Shown here: in pieces, positions 1 to 8,783 of the stretch
Position numbering within the stretch: position 1 is the first letter of the stretch
Layout: every line of letters begins with the position of its first letter
NCBI RefSeq assembly: GCF_042649685.1
Contig: NZ_JBHRZT010000073.1
Coordinates: forward strand, 434,001-498,000
Direction of reading: 5' to 3'
Origin: Bacillus_BA songklensis
GTDB taxonomy: Bacteria; Bacillota; Bacilli; Bacillales; Bacillaceae_H
Length of the DNA stretch: 64,000 nt
The notes under the pieces: generated by a model
Told to the model about the DNA's origin: nothing
Seen by the model: only the letters and a program-made list of their open reading frames with translations
The model's database searches: none
Made by a program: the position numbers and the translations under genes

Positions 1-794
1 CTTTAACAGAAGACGGTCGTCTAGACTTAGAGGATGTCCAAAAGACAGTTACAGCTAAGACAAAGATTGTATCAGTCACGCAAGTGTCGAATGTTCTTGG
101 TACGATTAACCCGATTAAGGAAATTGCTAAAATTGCTCATGAAAATGGAGCGATCATGGTAGTGGATGGTGCGCAAAGCACTCCTCACATGAAGATTGAT
201 GTGCGAGATCTTGACTGTGATTTCTTTGCATTTTCAGGTCATAAAATGTGTGGACCAACTGGTATTGGGGTATTATACGGTAAAAAGGAATTACTGGAGA
301 ACATGGAGCCTTTTGAATTCGGCGGGGAAATGATCGATTTCGTTAACTTACACGAATCAACATGGAAAGAGCTTCCTTGGAAATTTGAAGCTGGAACACC
401 GATTATTGCTGGGGCGATTGGATTAGGTGCTGCAATTGACTTTTTGGAACAAGTGGGTTTGAAAAATATTGAAGCCCATGAGCATAAATTAGCGCAATAC
501 GCATTAGAGCGTATGTCTACAATTGAAGGCATTACCATTTACGGCCCGAAAGAGCGTGCAGGCCTTGTAACATTCAATATTGAAGATGTTCATCCGCATG
601 ATGTAGCAACGGTTTTAGACGCTGAGGGCATCGCTGTTCGTGCAGGCCATCATTGTGCACAGCCATTGATGAGATACTTGAATGTAACAGCTACAGCCCG
701 TGCAAGCTTTTATCTGTACAATACAGAAGAAGAAGTCGACAAGCTTGTTTCGGCATTAATTAAAACAAAGGAGTATTTTACAAATGTCTTTTAA
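1..794 (+). CDS. sufS: Cysteine desulfurase SufS (5' end outside window)
   Basis: PLP enzyme that takes sulfur from cysteine for Fe-S cluster assembly and passes it to SufU. The frame is open from base 3, so the start lies upstream of the window; the in-frame GTG at 84 is internal. The Schiff-base lysine is visible in SGHKMCGP (codon at 243), and the catalytic persulfide cysteine sits in RAGHHCAQP near the C terminus. The 3' end overlaps sufU by 11 nt, which suggests translational coupling within the suf operon (sufC and sufD are expected upstream). Identification is secure from motifs plus the SufU and SufB neighbours. Confidence 0.95.
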   Translation, partial: LTEDGRLDLEDVQKTVTAKTKIVSVTQVSNVLGTINPIKEIAKIAHENGAIMVVDGAQSTPHMKIDVRDLDCDFFAFSGHKMCGPTGIGVLYGKKELLENMEPFEFGGEMIDFVNLHESTWKELPWKFEAGTPIIAGAIGLGAAIDFLEQVGLKNIEAHEHKLAQYALERMSTIEGITIYGPKERAGLVTFNIEDVHPHDVATVLDAEGIAVRAGHHCAQPLMRYLNVTATARASFYLYNTEEEVDKLVSALIKTKEYFTNVF

Positions 795-1230
795 CAACAA
801 CCTTGATCAACTGTATCGTCAGGTCATTATGGATCACTATAAAAATCCGCGCAATCGAGGTGTCCTTTCAGAAGACACCGTTACGATTAACATGAACAAT
901 CCGACGTGCGGTGATCGCATTCAGCTTTCCTTGAAAGTGGAAGACGGGAAAGTAGTGGATGCAAAATTTGAAGGTGAAGGTTGTTCGATTTCATTGTCTT
1001 CAGCATCGATGATGACGCAAGCTATTAAAGGTCAACCGATTGAACATGCACTAAAGCTCTCGCATATCTTTTCTGATATGATGCAAGGGAAGGATTATGA
1101 TGACAGCATTGATTTGGGAGATATGGAAGCACTTCAAGGTGTTTCTAAGTTCCCGGCACGTATCAAGTGTGCGACATTGGCGTGGAAAGCGATGGAAAAA
1201 GGTTTAAGAAATCAATCTGAGGCGGAGTAA
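784..1230 (+). CDS. sufU: Zinc-dependent sulfurtransferase SufU
   Basis: Accepts persulfide sulfur from SufS and relays it to the SUF scaffold; in Bacillus it is a zinc-dependent sulfurtransferase rather than a true IscU scaffold. The 148-aa protein has the expected ligands: Cys42 and Asp44 in TCGD, Cys67 in GCSIS and Cys129 in IKCATLAW. The start overlaps the end of sufS by 11 nt, and an AAAGGAG site lies just upstream inside sufS. The next gene, sufB, follows after 33 nt, so all are probably one transcript. Confidence 0.95.
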   Translation: MSFNNNLDQLYRQVIMDHYKNPRNRGVLSEDTVTINMNNPTCGDRIQLSLKVEDGKVVDAKFEGEGCSISLSSASMMTQAIKGQPIEHALKLSHIFSDMMQGKDYDDSIDLGDMEALQGVSKFPARIKCATLAWKAMEKGLRNQSEAE

Positions 1231-1263
1231 AATCCCAAACCTATCAAGTAGGGGGTATTAAAA

Positions 1264-2661
1264 ATGGCAAAAAAAATGCCGGAGATCGGCGATTATAAAT
1301 ACGGTTTTGCGGATAAAGACGTGTCCATTTTCCGTTCAAAACGCGGATTAACGAAAGAAATCGTAGAAGAAATTTCTCGTATGAAAAACGAGCCCCAGTG
1401 GATGTTGGATTTCCGTTTGAAATCATTGGAGCATTTCTACAACATGCCAATGCCTCAATGGGGCGGAGATTTAAACAGCTTGAACTTTGATGAGATTACG
1501 TACTATGTAAAACCATCAGAGAAATCAGAGCGTTCTTGGGACGAAGTACCTGAAGAAATTAAAGCAACGTTTGATAAATTGGGGATTCCTGAAGCAGAAC
1601 AAAAATATTTGGCCGGTGTTTCCGCTCAATACGAGTCTGAGGTTGTTTATCATAACATGCAGGAAGATCTTGAAGCAAAAGGAATTGTCTTTAAAGATAC
1701 AGACTCTGCTTTAAGAGAAAACGAAGACATTTTCCGTGAGCACTGGGCAAAAGTCATTCCACCGACAGATAATAAGTTTGCTGCATTAAACTCTGCAGTT
1801 TGGTCAGGCGGCTCATTCATTTATGTTCCAAAGGGAGTAAAAGTAGATACACCACTACAAGCATACTTCCGCATCAACTCTGAAAACATGGGACAATTCG
1901 AGCGTACGCTTATTATCGTAGACGAAGGGGCACACGTACACTATGTAGAAGGCTGTACGGCTCCTGTTTATACAACAAACTCTCTTCATAGTGCAGTAGT
2001 AGAAATCATCATCAAGAAAGACGCATACTGCCGTTATACAACGATTCAAAACTGGGCAAACAACGTCTACAATCTTGTAACGAAACGTGCAGTTTGTGAA
2101 GAGAATGCAACCATGGAATGGATTGATGGTAACATCGGTTCTAAATTAACGATGAAATATCCTGCAGTCATTTTAAAAGGTGAAGGCGCGCGCGGTATGA
2201 CATTATCGATTGCTCTTGCAGGGAAAGGTCAGCATCAGGATGCAGGTGCGAAAATGATTCACTTAGCACCAAACACGTCTTCTACAATCGTGTCTAAGTC
2301 CATTTCTAAACAAGGCGGTAAAGTAACATATCGCGGTATCGTTCACTTTGGCCGTAAAGCTGACGGCGCTCGTGCAAATATCGAGTGTGACACATTAATC
2401 ATGGATAATCAATCTACTTCTGATACAATTCCATATAACGAAATCTTAAATGATAACATTTCACTTGAGCACGAAGCGAAAGTATCGAAAGTATCAGAAG
2501 AACAACTATTCTATTTAATGAGCCGCGGCATTTCTGAGCAAGAAGCAACAGAAATGATCGTAATGGGCTTCATCGAGCCGTTCACAAAAGAACTTCCAAT
2601 GGAGTATGCAGTAGAAATGAACCGCCTAATCAAATTCGAGATGGAAGGTTCAATCGGCTAA
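1264..2661 (+). CDS. sufB: Fe-S cluster assembly scaffold SufB
   Basis: Core subunit of the SufBCD scaffold complex that builds Fe-S clusters in the cytosol. The 465-aa length equals the usual family length and the sequence is collinear with Bacillus SufB, including the conserved C-terminal RGISEQEATEMIVMGF segment. An SD-like AGGGGGT lies upstream of the ATG. It is the last gene of the suf operon. A 205-bp structured repeat, whose first hairpin resembles a terminator, starts 6 nt after the stop. Confidence 0.95.
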   Translation: MAKKMPEIGDYKYGFADKDVSIFRSKRGLTKEIVEEISRMKNEPQWMLDFRLKSLEHFYNMPMPQWGGDLNSLNFDEITYYVKPSEKSERSWDEVPEEIKATFDKLGIPEAEQKYLAGVSAQYESEVVYHNMQEDLEAKGIVFKDTDSALRENEDIFREHWAKVIPPTDNKFAALNSAVWSGGSFIYVPKGVKVDTPLQAYFRINSENMGQFERTLIIVDEGAHVHYVEGCTAPVYTTNSLHSAVVEIIIKKDAYCRYTTIQNWANNVYNLVTKRAVCEENATMEWIDGNIGSKLTMKYPAVILKGEGARGMTLSIALAGKGQHQDAGAKMIHLAPNTSSTIVSKSISKQGGKVTYRGIVHFGRKADGARANIECDTLIMDNQSTSDTIPYNEILNDNISLEHEAKVSKVSEEQLFYLMSRGISEQEATEMIVMGFIEPFTKELPMEYAVEMNRLIKFEMEGSIG

Positions 2662-2666
2662 TATTT

Positions 2667-2867
2667 GAATCCACATAAAAAATTTGACGTGTATAAAAGA
2701 CATACACGTCAAATTTTTTATGCATAAGCAGATGACAAGCTCCCTTACGGGCTCTTGTCATCCGCTTATACAAGAACCTTAGTAAGTTTATTCAAGGTGT
2801 AAAAACAGAAAGACGTAAATAGAATAAGGTAAAATATTGATGTTAAAAAATTAATGTGGATTTACTA
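2667..2867 (+). repeat. Structured ~205-bp dispersed element, copy 1
   Basis: Copy of a three-member family in this window. Outer ends form a terminal inverted repeat (AATCCACAT near 2668, ATGTGGATTTA at 2854-2864). Hairpin 1 (2677-2718) pairs TTTGACGTGTAT with ATACACGTCAAA and ends in a T run, so it can act as the sufB terminator. Hairpin 2 (2723-2769) pairs ATAAGC-GATGACAAG with CTTGTCATC-GCTTAT around a conserved CCTTACGG tip. A third short stem pairs ACCTT with AAGGT. It separates sufB from what looks like its older terminator at 2869. Copies 2 and 3 are at 20685-20893 and 11621-11826. Confidence 0.85.
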
Positions 2868-2868
2868 T

Positions 2869-2906
2869 GAAAAAACTCGCTTGCCAATAGACAAGCGAGT
2901 TTTTTC
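2869..2906 (+). terminator. Rho-independent terminator between sufB repeat and yunF
   Basis: Stem AAAAACTCGCTTG paired with CAAGCGAGTTTTT around a short loop, followed by further T residues. It probably terminated sufB before the repeat landed between the gene and this hairpin. A run on both sides means it could work in either direction. Confidence 0.85.
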
Positions 2907-3049
2907 AATATGGGGGCAGGGATAGTAATCTGGACCGGAATAGGGTAAAAAAGTAGTAAAGATATTTTTATGTAAATGGTTATTTAATAAAGATAATTGG
3001 GAAAGAGCCAATAACAAATATGATATGTTATGATAAGGGGGATACAACG

Positions 3050-3904
3050 ATGATTTATATAGGTGTAACCGGATGGGGAGATCATGATTCCTTATATGGA
3101 CCAGGCGTTTCCGCTCGCGATAAATTGCCTGTGTATGCCGGGCATTTTCCCATTGTGGAAGTGGATTCTTCTTTTTATGCGATACAGCCTCAATCCAATG
3201 CGGAGAAATGGGTTAGTGAGACACCTGATTCCTTTCGGTTTGTCGTGAAAGCATATCAGGGAATGACGGGACATCAACGGGAGGCGAGCCCATTTAAGGA
3301 CAAAGAGGAAATGTTCGAGGCGTTTCGCCAGTCCTTAACACCTTACATAAAAGCGGGTAAGCTGGCGATGGTTTTGTTCCAGACACCACCGTGGTTTGAT
3401 TGCCGCAAGGAGAACGTCGATTATTTACGCTATAGCCGTGAACAGCTGGCGGATTTTCCCGTTGCGTTAGAGTTTCGTAACCGTACCTGGTTTTCACCTC
3501 CTTTTTATGAGAAAACTCTTGCGTTTATGGAGAATGAAAACTGGATTCACGGTATTTGTGATGAGCCGCAAGCGGGTGAGGGATCTGTCCCCATTGTATT
3601 AAGAGCAACAAATAAAGAGAAAACCCTCATTCGCTTTCATGGCCGCAATGTCCATGGATGGAATAAACCGGCGGCAGGAAATTGGAGGGCTGTTCGTTTT
3701 TTATATCGCTATAATGAACGGGAACTGCAAGAGTGGAAAGAGAGATTGCAACTATTGCAGGAACAGACGAAAGATGTTTATATCTTATTCAATAATAATT
3801 CCGGAGGGGATGCGGCCGATAATGCCAAACAGCTTATTGATTTATTGGATATTCGATATGAGGGGCTGGCACCGAAACAGCTCGGTTTGTTTGATAACAT
3901 TTAA
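3050..3904 (+). CDS. yunF: DUF72 family protein YunF
   Basis: DUF72 protein of unknown function with a TIM-barrel-like fold. The start was chosen at the ATG preceded by AAGGGGG, giving 284 aa; a longer frame from 3020 has no ribosome site. The N terminus (MIYIGVTGWGDHDSLYG) and VEVDSSFYA are typical of the family and match the Bacillus yunF position next to suf. The start is about 180 nt downstream of the repeat copy and its terminator. A 56-aa membrane protein follows 17 nt later and is probably cotranscribed. Confidence 0.85.
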   Translation: MIYIGVTGWGDHDSLYGPGVSARDKLPVYAGHFPIVEVDSSFYAIQPQSNAEKWVSETPDSFRFVVKAYQGMTGHQREASPFKDKEEMFEAFRQSLTPYIKAGKLAMVLFQTPPWFDCRKENVDYLRYSREQLADFPVALEFRNRTWFSPPFYEKTLAFMENENWIHGICDEPQAGEGSVPIVLRATNKEKTLIRFHGRNVHGWNKPAAGNWRAVRFLYRYNERELQEWKERLQLLQEQTKDVYILFNNNSGGDAADNAKQLIDLLDIRYEGLAPKQLGLFDNI

Positions 3905-3921
3905 GGAGTAGGGTGAGAGAA

Positions 3922-4092
3922 ATGGCAGTTGGATTTTCGTTTATCATCTTATTATGTTTTTTTGTAGGATTAGTGCTACTGCTTTTCGGATTTAAGCGTA
4001 AAAGCAAGATTTTGCTGGGTGGTTCCCTGTTTGCTTTTTTGTTGGGCATCTTTTTAACTTATCTTGCTGTACGCGCCATGACACGTATGTAA
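3922..4092 (+). CDS. Small two-helix membrane protein
   Basis: 56-aa ORF too short for the usual length cut-offs. It starts with ATG behind a GGGTGAGAG site and begins 17 nt after yunF. Two hydrophobic segments (about residues 4-22 and 31-50) are separated by a basic loop, FKRKSK, so it should be a hairpin-like inner-membrane protein. Family not recognised. It occupies the position of yunE/yunD in B. subtilis but is far too small to be either. Confidence 0.7.
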   Translation: MAVGFSFIILLCFFVGLVLLLFGFKRKSKILLGGSLFAFLLGIFLTYLAVRAMTRM

Positions 4093-4187
4093 GGTAATAA
4101 TAGAATTAATCGTTGTTTATTTTAAAAGGCTTCATCACTTTTTTTCTTTTTTCTTCATAAGTTGATTAAAGGAAAGGGGTGGTTGTG

Positions 4188-4490
4188 ATGGTTACATTAG
4201 AGCCAGTGGTAATGGGCGGGCACACTTTCATAGCAGTAACGGTTTTATTGCCTAAAACGACACTTTTAATGGTGTCTTCTGATAAAGGATATATCATGTG
4301 CGGAGCTCTCGACATAGGGTTGTTTAATGCAGAGCTAAAAGATCGAAAAATCGTGGCAGGGAGAGCAGCCCGTGTTCGGACCATCGAACAATTATTAGAA
4401 GCTCCATTAGAATCTGTGACGTTAGAAGCTGAAAAAATAGGCATTACTCCTGGGATGAAAGGAAGAGAGGCTTTATTAAAAATGGTGTGA
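4188..4490 (+). CDS. yunC: DUF1805 family protein YunC
   Basis: 100-aa DUF1805 protein of unknown function, matching YunC in length, in the GGHTFIAVTVLLPKTTLL and DKGYIMCGALD segments, and in location beside yunB. Start set at the ATG at 4188, 8 nt after AAAGGGG; upstream GTG codons in frame lie inside the ribosome site. The gene stands alone with about 100 nt on each side. Confidence 0.85.
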   Translation: MVTLEPVVMGGHTFIAVTVLLPKTTLLMVSSDKGYIMCGALDIGLFNAELKDRKIVAGRAARVRTIEQLLEAPLESVTLEAEKIGITPGMKGREALLKMV

Positions 4491-4596
4491 AGTAAGGGAA
4501 TCCTTATGCGACACAAAGGTAATATAAGATTTTTATAGAAAAAAGCGTTAGCCCTTCTCGTTCAAGCATACATATAGCTTGTAAGGAGGGATTTTT

Positions 4597-5355
4597 TTGC
4601 GCCGGATTCGGATTAAACGTCCCCGAAGAGGTCCTTTGCCTTTTCGATATGTTTTTTTGCTGACTTTTGTGTTTTTTATGCTATCAACAGCTTCAGGTAT
4701 TTGGTTGATTAATAAGGGAATTGAGCCCACGTTAATGAGTTATGCTGAAACCCAAACAAAGCGGATTGCCAGCTTAGTCATTAGTAAAGCAATTAATAAA
4801 AAAGTAGCAGAAGAACTGGATGGGGATGAGCTGATTACCATTGAAACGGATGAAAAGGGAGAGATTGCAACCATTGACGTTAACACGGCAATAGTCAACC
4901 GGGTATTGTCTCAAACCATTCATTTAGTTCAGGCAAACCTAAAAGAAGCGGAAAAAGGGAATTTATCAATGTTGGAAATTCCTGCAGATGTGGAGATTGA
5001 AACGGATGAGAAATTAAGACAGCAAGGAATCGTGTACCAAATTCCACTAGGTCAGGCGACCAATAATGCCTTATTAGGGAATCTAGGCCCGCTCATTCCC
5101 GTAAAATTCAACGCAATCGGGGATGTGCGCTCTGACGTAAAAAAAACCATTCAACAATTCGGGATCAACAATGCTTTAATTGAAGTAGCCATTGAAGTGG
5201 AAGTAAACGTTCAAGTCATTATTCCGTTTTCTACCCGCGTTGCAACCGTTAAGACGGATATTCCCGTCGCAATGCGTGTCATCCAAGGCAAAGTGCCGAA
5301 TTTTTACAATAACGGGGGAGACTCTGCTCCGTCTATCGAGCTGCCTTCGAGTTAA
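4597..5355 (+). CDS. yunB: Sporulation protein YunB
   Basis: 252-aa YunB, known in B. subtilis as a sigma-E dependent sporulation gene. The start is a TTG placed 6 nt after AAGGAGGG. The N terminus is strongly basic (RRIRIKRPRRG) and is followed by one membrane span (about residues 19-38), so most of the protein is extracytoplasmic, in the intermembrane space if made in the mother cell. A CATACATAT at 4567 resembles a sigma-E -10, but no good -35 partner was found. Next to yunC as in B. subtilis. Confidence 0.85.
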   Translation: MRRIRIKRPRRGPLPFRYVFLLTFVFFMLSTASGIWLINKGIEPTLMSYAETQTKRIASLVISKAINKKVAEELDGDELITIETDEKGEIATIDVNTAIVNRVLSQTIHLVQANLKEAEKGNLSMLEIPADVEIETDEKLRQQGIVYQIPLGQATNNALLGNLGPLIPVKFNAIGDVRSDVKKTIQQFGINNALIEVAIEVEVNVQVIIPFSTRVATVKTDIPVAMRVIQGKVPNFYNNGGDSAPSIELPSS

Positions 5356-5572
5356 AGAACAATCATTGAGAATGCTGAAAATAGGAGTATGTTAGGTGTA
5401 AATGCCAAATGATCGTAGGAGAAAAGACCTTTTGTGAAGGAAGGGCATTGTGTCAATGATACCTGTTATTCAATCTTTGGCTTGATGGAACTACCAGCTC
5501 TTATTTTATTAGTATCATTTCTTTTATGGATATGTGGTTCGCTTGAAGTTTCAGTAGAATAACATATTTGTA

Positions 5573-5608
5573 AAAAAGAGGAATGTATACCCTTACATTC
5601 CTCTTTTG
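5573..5608 (+). terminator. Terminator upstream of metP
   Basis: AAAAGAGGAATGTA pairs perfectly with TACATTCCTCTTTT. It ends transcription from the yunB side before the metP promoter. Confidence 0.85.
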
Positions 5609-5663
5609 TTTTTGATTTCTACATCCTGTCAAAGGTCAAATAAAGATTTTTTGAAATATTGTT

Positions 5664-5692
5664 TTGACAGAAGACCTAAGACTAGCTATACT
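5664..5692 (+). promoter_or_regulatory. Sigma-A promoter of metP-metS
   Basis: TTGACA at 5664-5669, 17-nt spacer and TATACT at 5687-5692. This is a near-consensus housekeeping promoter about 70 nt upstream of the transporter start. Confidence 0.8.
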
Positions 5693-5760
5693 ATCTATAG
5701 AATATTAAAAAGTCTGAAAAATATAAAAATTAGTAACTTTTAGTAAAAGGGGGACTTAAG

Positions 5761-7278
5761 ATGGAGAATCGTCCGCAATGGGGAACTCGTGCAGGATTTA
5801 TTTTAGCAGCTGCGGGTTCAGCCATCGGTTTAGGAAATATTTGGCGTTTTCCAGCAACAGCATTTGAAAACGGTGGAGGTGCTTTCTTTTTACCATATTT
5901 ATTCGCACTTCTCACAGCAGGAATTCCACTTTTGATCATGGAATTTACTTTGGGACATAAATACAGGGGCTCAGCTCCTTTGACTTATGCAAGGTTAAAC
6001 CGCAAAACAGAATGGCTCGGCTGGTGGCAAGTGGCCATCTCGTTTGTTATATCTGTTTATTATGCAGTTATTATCGCCTGGGCGATGTCATATGCCGTTT
6101 TCTCATTCAAATTGAGTTGGGGGAAAGATACAGAAGGATTTTTATTCGGTGATTACTTAAAGCTTGCTGAGACACCTGGACAAACTGGCAGCATTGTACC
6201 ACATGTCTTAATTCCATTAATTATTGTATGGATTGTAACCTTAGGCGTCTTACTGAAAGGCATCAAGAAGGGGATTGAAGCAGCCAATAAAGTGTTCTTG
6301 CCTACTTTATGTGTTTTATTCTTGATCATTGTATTACGAGCGGTAACGTTAGATGGAGCAGTCGAAGGATTAAATGCGTTTTTCAAACCGAATTGGGATG
6401 TTATCTTTGATGGGAAAGTTTGGGTATCCGCCTACGGCCAAATTTTCTTTAGTTTATCTATTGCATTTGCAATCATGGTGACGTATTCCAGCTATCTTCC
6501 AAAGAAATCGGATATCACGAATAATGCATTCATCACAGGTTTTGCCAACTCGGGGTTTGAGCTGTTAGCCGGTATCGGGGTATTCAGTATTCTAGGGTTT
6601 ATGGCAAAACAACAAGGAGTAGGCGTTGATGAGGTAGTATCAGGCGGGGTTGGTTTAGCTTTCGTAGTCTTCCCGCAAATCATTAATGAATTTCCTGCGT
6701 TCAATGAGTTTTTTGGATTTTTATTCTTTACTTCTTTAGTGCTAGCTGGATTTACATCGTTAATCTCCATTGTAGAAACGTTTGTTGCCGGTGTTCAAGA
6801 TAAGTTTGGAGTGTCCCGTACGAAATCGGTCCTTATTGGGGGAGGCCTTGCGTCGGTTTTATCGTTACTGTTTGCAACGCAAGGTGGATTACACTTCCTG
6901 GATGTTGTAGATTATTTCATTAATAGCTTTGGTGTGACAATGGCAGGTTTAGTGGAAGTTATTATCATTGCATGGGTATTCAAAGAGCTGAAAAATTTAC
7001 AACAGCATGCTGACTCTGTGTCTGATATGATGTTAGGAGCATGGTGGAGAATTTGTTTATCTGTTGTAACACCAGTCGTACTAGGCTATATGATGTTTGA
7101 TAATATTAAAACCAACATTGCTGAAAATTACGGCGGTTATTCGACAGCTTTTGTTGTTTCATCCGGATGGGTCGTAGCAGGGGCGGTTCTCCTTGTCGGG
7201 CTTATCCTCTCAACTGCCAAATGGAAAAAAGAGACGGTTAACAATGTATCTTCTCAAAATAAGGGGGCTGCAAGCTAA
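5761..7278 (+). CDS. Sodium-dependent amino-acid importer (NSS family), MetP-like
   Basis: 505-aa neurotransmitter:sodium symporter family protein with about 12 membrane spans. The N terminus has the NSS signature around the first sodium site (GFILAAAGSAIGLGNIWRFP) and a GGGAFFLPY segment. The ATG follows AAAGGGGGA. A 36-aa partner begins inside its stop codon (TAATG), the arrangement described for methionine/alanine importers MetP-MetS of Corynebacterium. I therefore infer methionine or small neutral amino acids as substrate; the substrate cannot be read from the sequence. B. subtilis YocR and YhdH belong to the same family. Confidence 0.85.
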   Translation: MENRPQWGTRAGFILAAAGSAIGLGNIWRFPATAFENGGGAFFLPYLFALLTAGIPLLIMEFTLGHKYRGSAPLTYARLNRKTEWLGWWQVAISFVISVYYAVIIAWAMSYAVFSFKLSWGKDTEGFLFGDYLKLAETPGQTGSIVPHVLIPLIIVWIVTLGVLLKGIKKGIEAANKVFLPTLCVLFLIIVLRAVTLDGAVEGLNAFFKPNWDVIFDGKVWVSAYGQIFFSLSIAFAIMVTYSSYLPKKSDITNNAFITGFANSGFELLAGIGVFSILGFMAKQQGVGVDEVVSGGVGLAFVVFPQIINEFPAFNEFFGFLFFTSLVLAGFTSLISIVETFVAGVQDKFGVSRTKSVLIGGGLASVLSLLFATQGGLHFLDVVDYFINSFGVTMAGLVEVIIIAWVFKELKNLQQHADSVSDMMLGAWWRICLSVVTPVVLGYMMFDNIKTNIAENYGGYSTAFVVSSGWVVAGAVLLVGLILSTAKWKKETVNNVSSQNKGAAS

Positions 7279-7388
7279 TGGAAACAAGTGCACTTATTAT
7301 GATGGTTAGCGGAATGGTCATTATTTGGGGCGGATTAGGTGCAAGTATTACACACGCAGTAAAGAAAGCCAAAGAAAGTAAAGCCTAA
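7278..7388 (+). CDS. metS: MetS-type small subunit of NSS importer
   Basis: 36-aa protein with one hydrophobic helix (about residues 5-26) and a lysine-rich tail, AVKKAKESKA. Its ATG overlaps the TAA of the transporter by 1 nt (TAATG), so translation is coupled. Size, helix, GGxGAS-like pattern and position match the methionine/alanine importer small-subunit family. It is missed by length cut-offs. Terminator follows immediately. Confidence 0.85.
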   Translation: METSALIMMVSGMVIIWGGLGASITHAVKKAKESKA

Positions 7389-7394
7389 TAAAAC

Positions 7395-7430
7395 AAAAAG
7401 GTTGGAGGCGTTTCGTTTCCAACCTTTTTT
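7395..7430 (+). terminator. Bidirectional terminator metS / yunA
   Basis: AAAAAGGTTGGA pairs with TCCAACCTTTTT around a loop. It lies between the convergent metS and yunA genes and can serve both strands. Confidence 0.85.
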
Positions 7431-7440
7431 GTTAAATCAT

Positions 7441-8445
7441 CTACGATTTCTTTTGCCTTAATTTTATTCTTTCTGCTCGCTCCCACATTCTTAATTGGGG
7501 ATACGGATCAAACGACCATTCCGTTATACCATTGTCTTTATACATACCGTAATGCAAGTGAGGAGGGAATTTACCGGAAGTGCCGGGCGGGCCGTAGCCG
7601 GAGCTTCCCACACCGCCGATGAGCATGCCGGGTTCAACGATTTGCCCCACCTCTAAATCTTTGGCGAAGCCGCTTAAGTGTGCAAAATAATGATAGACGT
7701 TGTTAAGATCCCGAATGCCAATTCTCCATCCGCCATATTTATTCCATCCTTTTAATTCAATAATCCCATAACAGGTGGAACGAACAGGTACCCCGTAACC
7801 CGCAAATATATCGGTTCCTTCGTGAATGCGACGTCCTCCCCATCCACGTGCATCTCCCCATGTGCTTCTATAACTGTAATTGGAGCGTAATGGAACGGGG
7901 AATACTTTATCGTGAAGGTCCAGCCGATTGAATTTCTCAAACATCTTAGCATTGCCGATGATAATGTCAACCGCTTTTGCTCGTCTGTAATAATTCCACA
8001 AGGCCATCTTGATATGCTCATGACTTGTTCCAAACGATTGAAGGTAACTGGCGATGGACAGAATTAAATCTTCATCGTTATGGACATCAGCTTTGCCATC
8101 TCCATCCCCATCTTTCCCGTATCCTCCAAAAAGGCGAATGGTAGCGGGATTAGTATCGTCTGGATTTGGATTCAAAGGTCCTGCCCACTTTCCGGGTTCA
8201 AAATAAATGGATAGGGCTCCTTGTTCTCTTGGAACATTTTTTCTTCCACGCCTCGCACTCCGCTCGTATTGATCCAACCCTGCAAAATAAGACCAAGGGA
8301 TTTGAGTAAACGCTTCAGCTTTTTTGTATAACTCCATCCGACGGGCATTTATTTTTTCTTCATCTTGCACATTTGTCGCAGCATAACCTATCATACAGTC
8401 AGAAAAAGTGAAGATGAAAAGTAGAAACCATATTAAAGCTTTCAA
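7441..8445 (-). CDS. yunA: Secreted M23 metallopeptidase YunA
   Basis: 334-aa LytM/M23 family peptidoglycan endopeptidase. The start is a TTG 7 nt after AAGGAGG; a longer frame to 8523 has no ribosome site. It opens with a Sec-type signal (KALIWFLLFIFTF) and a central helical domain. The M23 zinc motifs lie in the C-terminal third: HEGTD for the first ligands and HLH in PPHLHYG for the catalytic pair. It is expected to act on cell wall outside the membrane. It lies next to lipA, divergently, as in B. subtilis. Confidence 0.85.
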   Translation of the reverse strand: MKALIWFLLFIFTFSDCMIGYAATNVQDEEKINARRMELYKKAEAFTQIPWSYFAGLDQYERSARRGRKNVPREQGALSIYFEPGKWAGPLNPNPDDTNPATIRLFGGYGKDGDGDGKADVHNDEDLILSIASYLQSFGTSHEHIKMALWNYYRRAKAVDIIIGNAKMFEKFNRLDLHDKVFPVPLRSNYSYRSTWGDARGWGGRRIHEGTDIFAGYGVPVRSTCYGIIELKGWNKYGGWRIGIRDLNNVYHYFAHLSGFAKDLEVGQIVEPGMLIGGVGSSGYGPPGTSGKFPPHLHYGMYKDNGITEWSFDPYPQLRMWERAERIKLRQKKS

Positions 8446-8783
8446 TTTCGTTCCTCCTTCCAACTGCCTCATAAGAATAGTGTGCGTGATAAAAACCAAT
8501 TCATAAATATAAATTATTACCAATATATTTAAAAGCAGAAAAATGGAATAGGGGTAAACGGTTCGGTTTTTGAAGAATAAATAAAAGCAAAAGACCCGAA
8601 AGTAATAAAGTGAATCTTTTTTCCAATATTTTAAAAGATGAGAATTAGATAAAGATTAGGCAGAGAACTTGTCGAATATTCTTTTTAATGTTAAAGTGAC
8701 ATATAGCTATGCTTTACTAAAAGAGTCATATATACTTACATATACATTGAAATTTGGAACGATCATGAATGGGGTGAATGTAG
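8446..8783. other. 338-nt divergent promoter region yunA / lipA
   Basis: Very AT-rich region between the divergent yunA and lipA starts. It must hold both promoters. Sequences such as TATGCTTTACTAAAAG and GTCATATATACTTACATATAC near 8708-8750 look promoter-like, but none fits a sigma consensus well. No gene or strong hairpin seen. Confidence 0.4.

Larger units (their letters stand above)
5356..5760. other. 405-nt intergenic region between yunB and metP
   Basis: Contains a terminator (5573-5608) and the metP promoter (5664-5692). A possible 25-aa hydrophobic ORF runs from ATG 5485 to TAA 5562 (MELPALILLVSFLLW...). Its ATG overlaps the stop of a tiny ORF that has a GAAGGAAGG site. This is too little to call a gene. 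Nothing else recognised. Confidence 0.4.

Noticed and set aside
4567..4575. Sigma-E -10 (CATACATAT) before yunB
   Set aside because: No acceptable -35 at the correct spacing, so not listed as a promoter.
8446..8523. 26-residue extension of YunA
   Set aside because: The TTG at 8445 has AAGGAGG and begins the signal peptide; the extension has no site.
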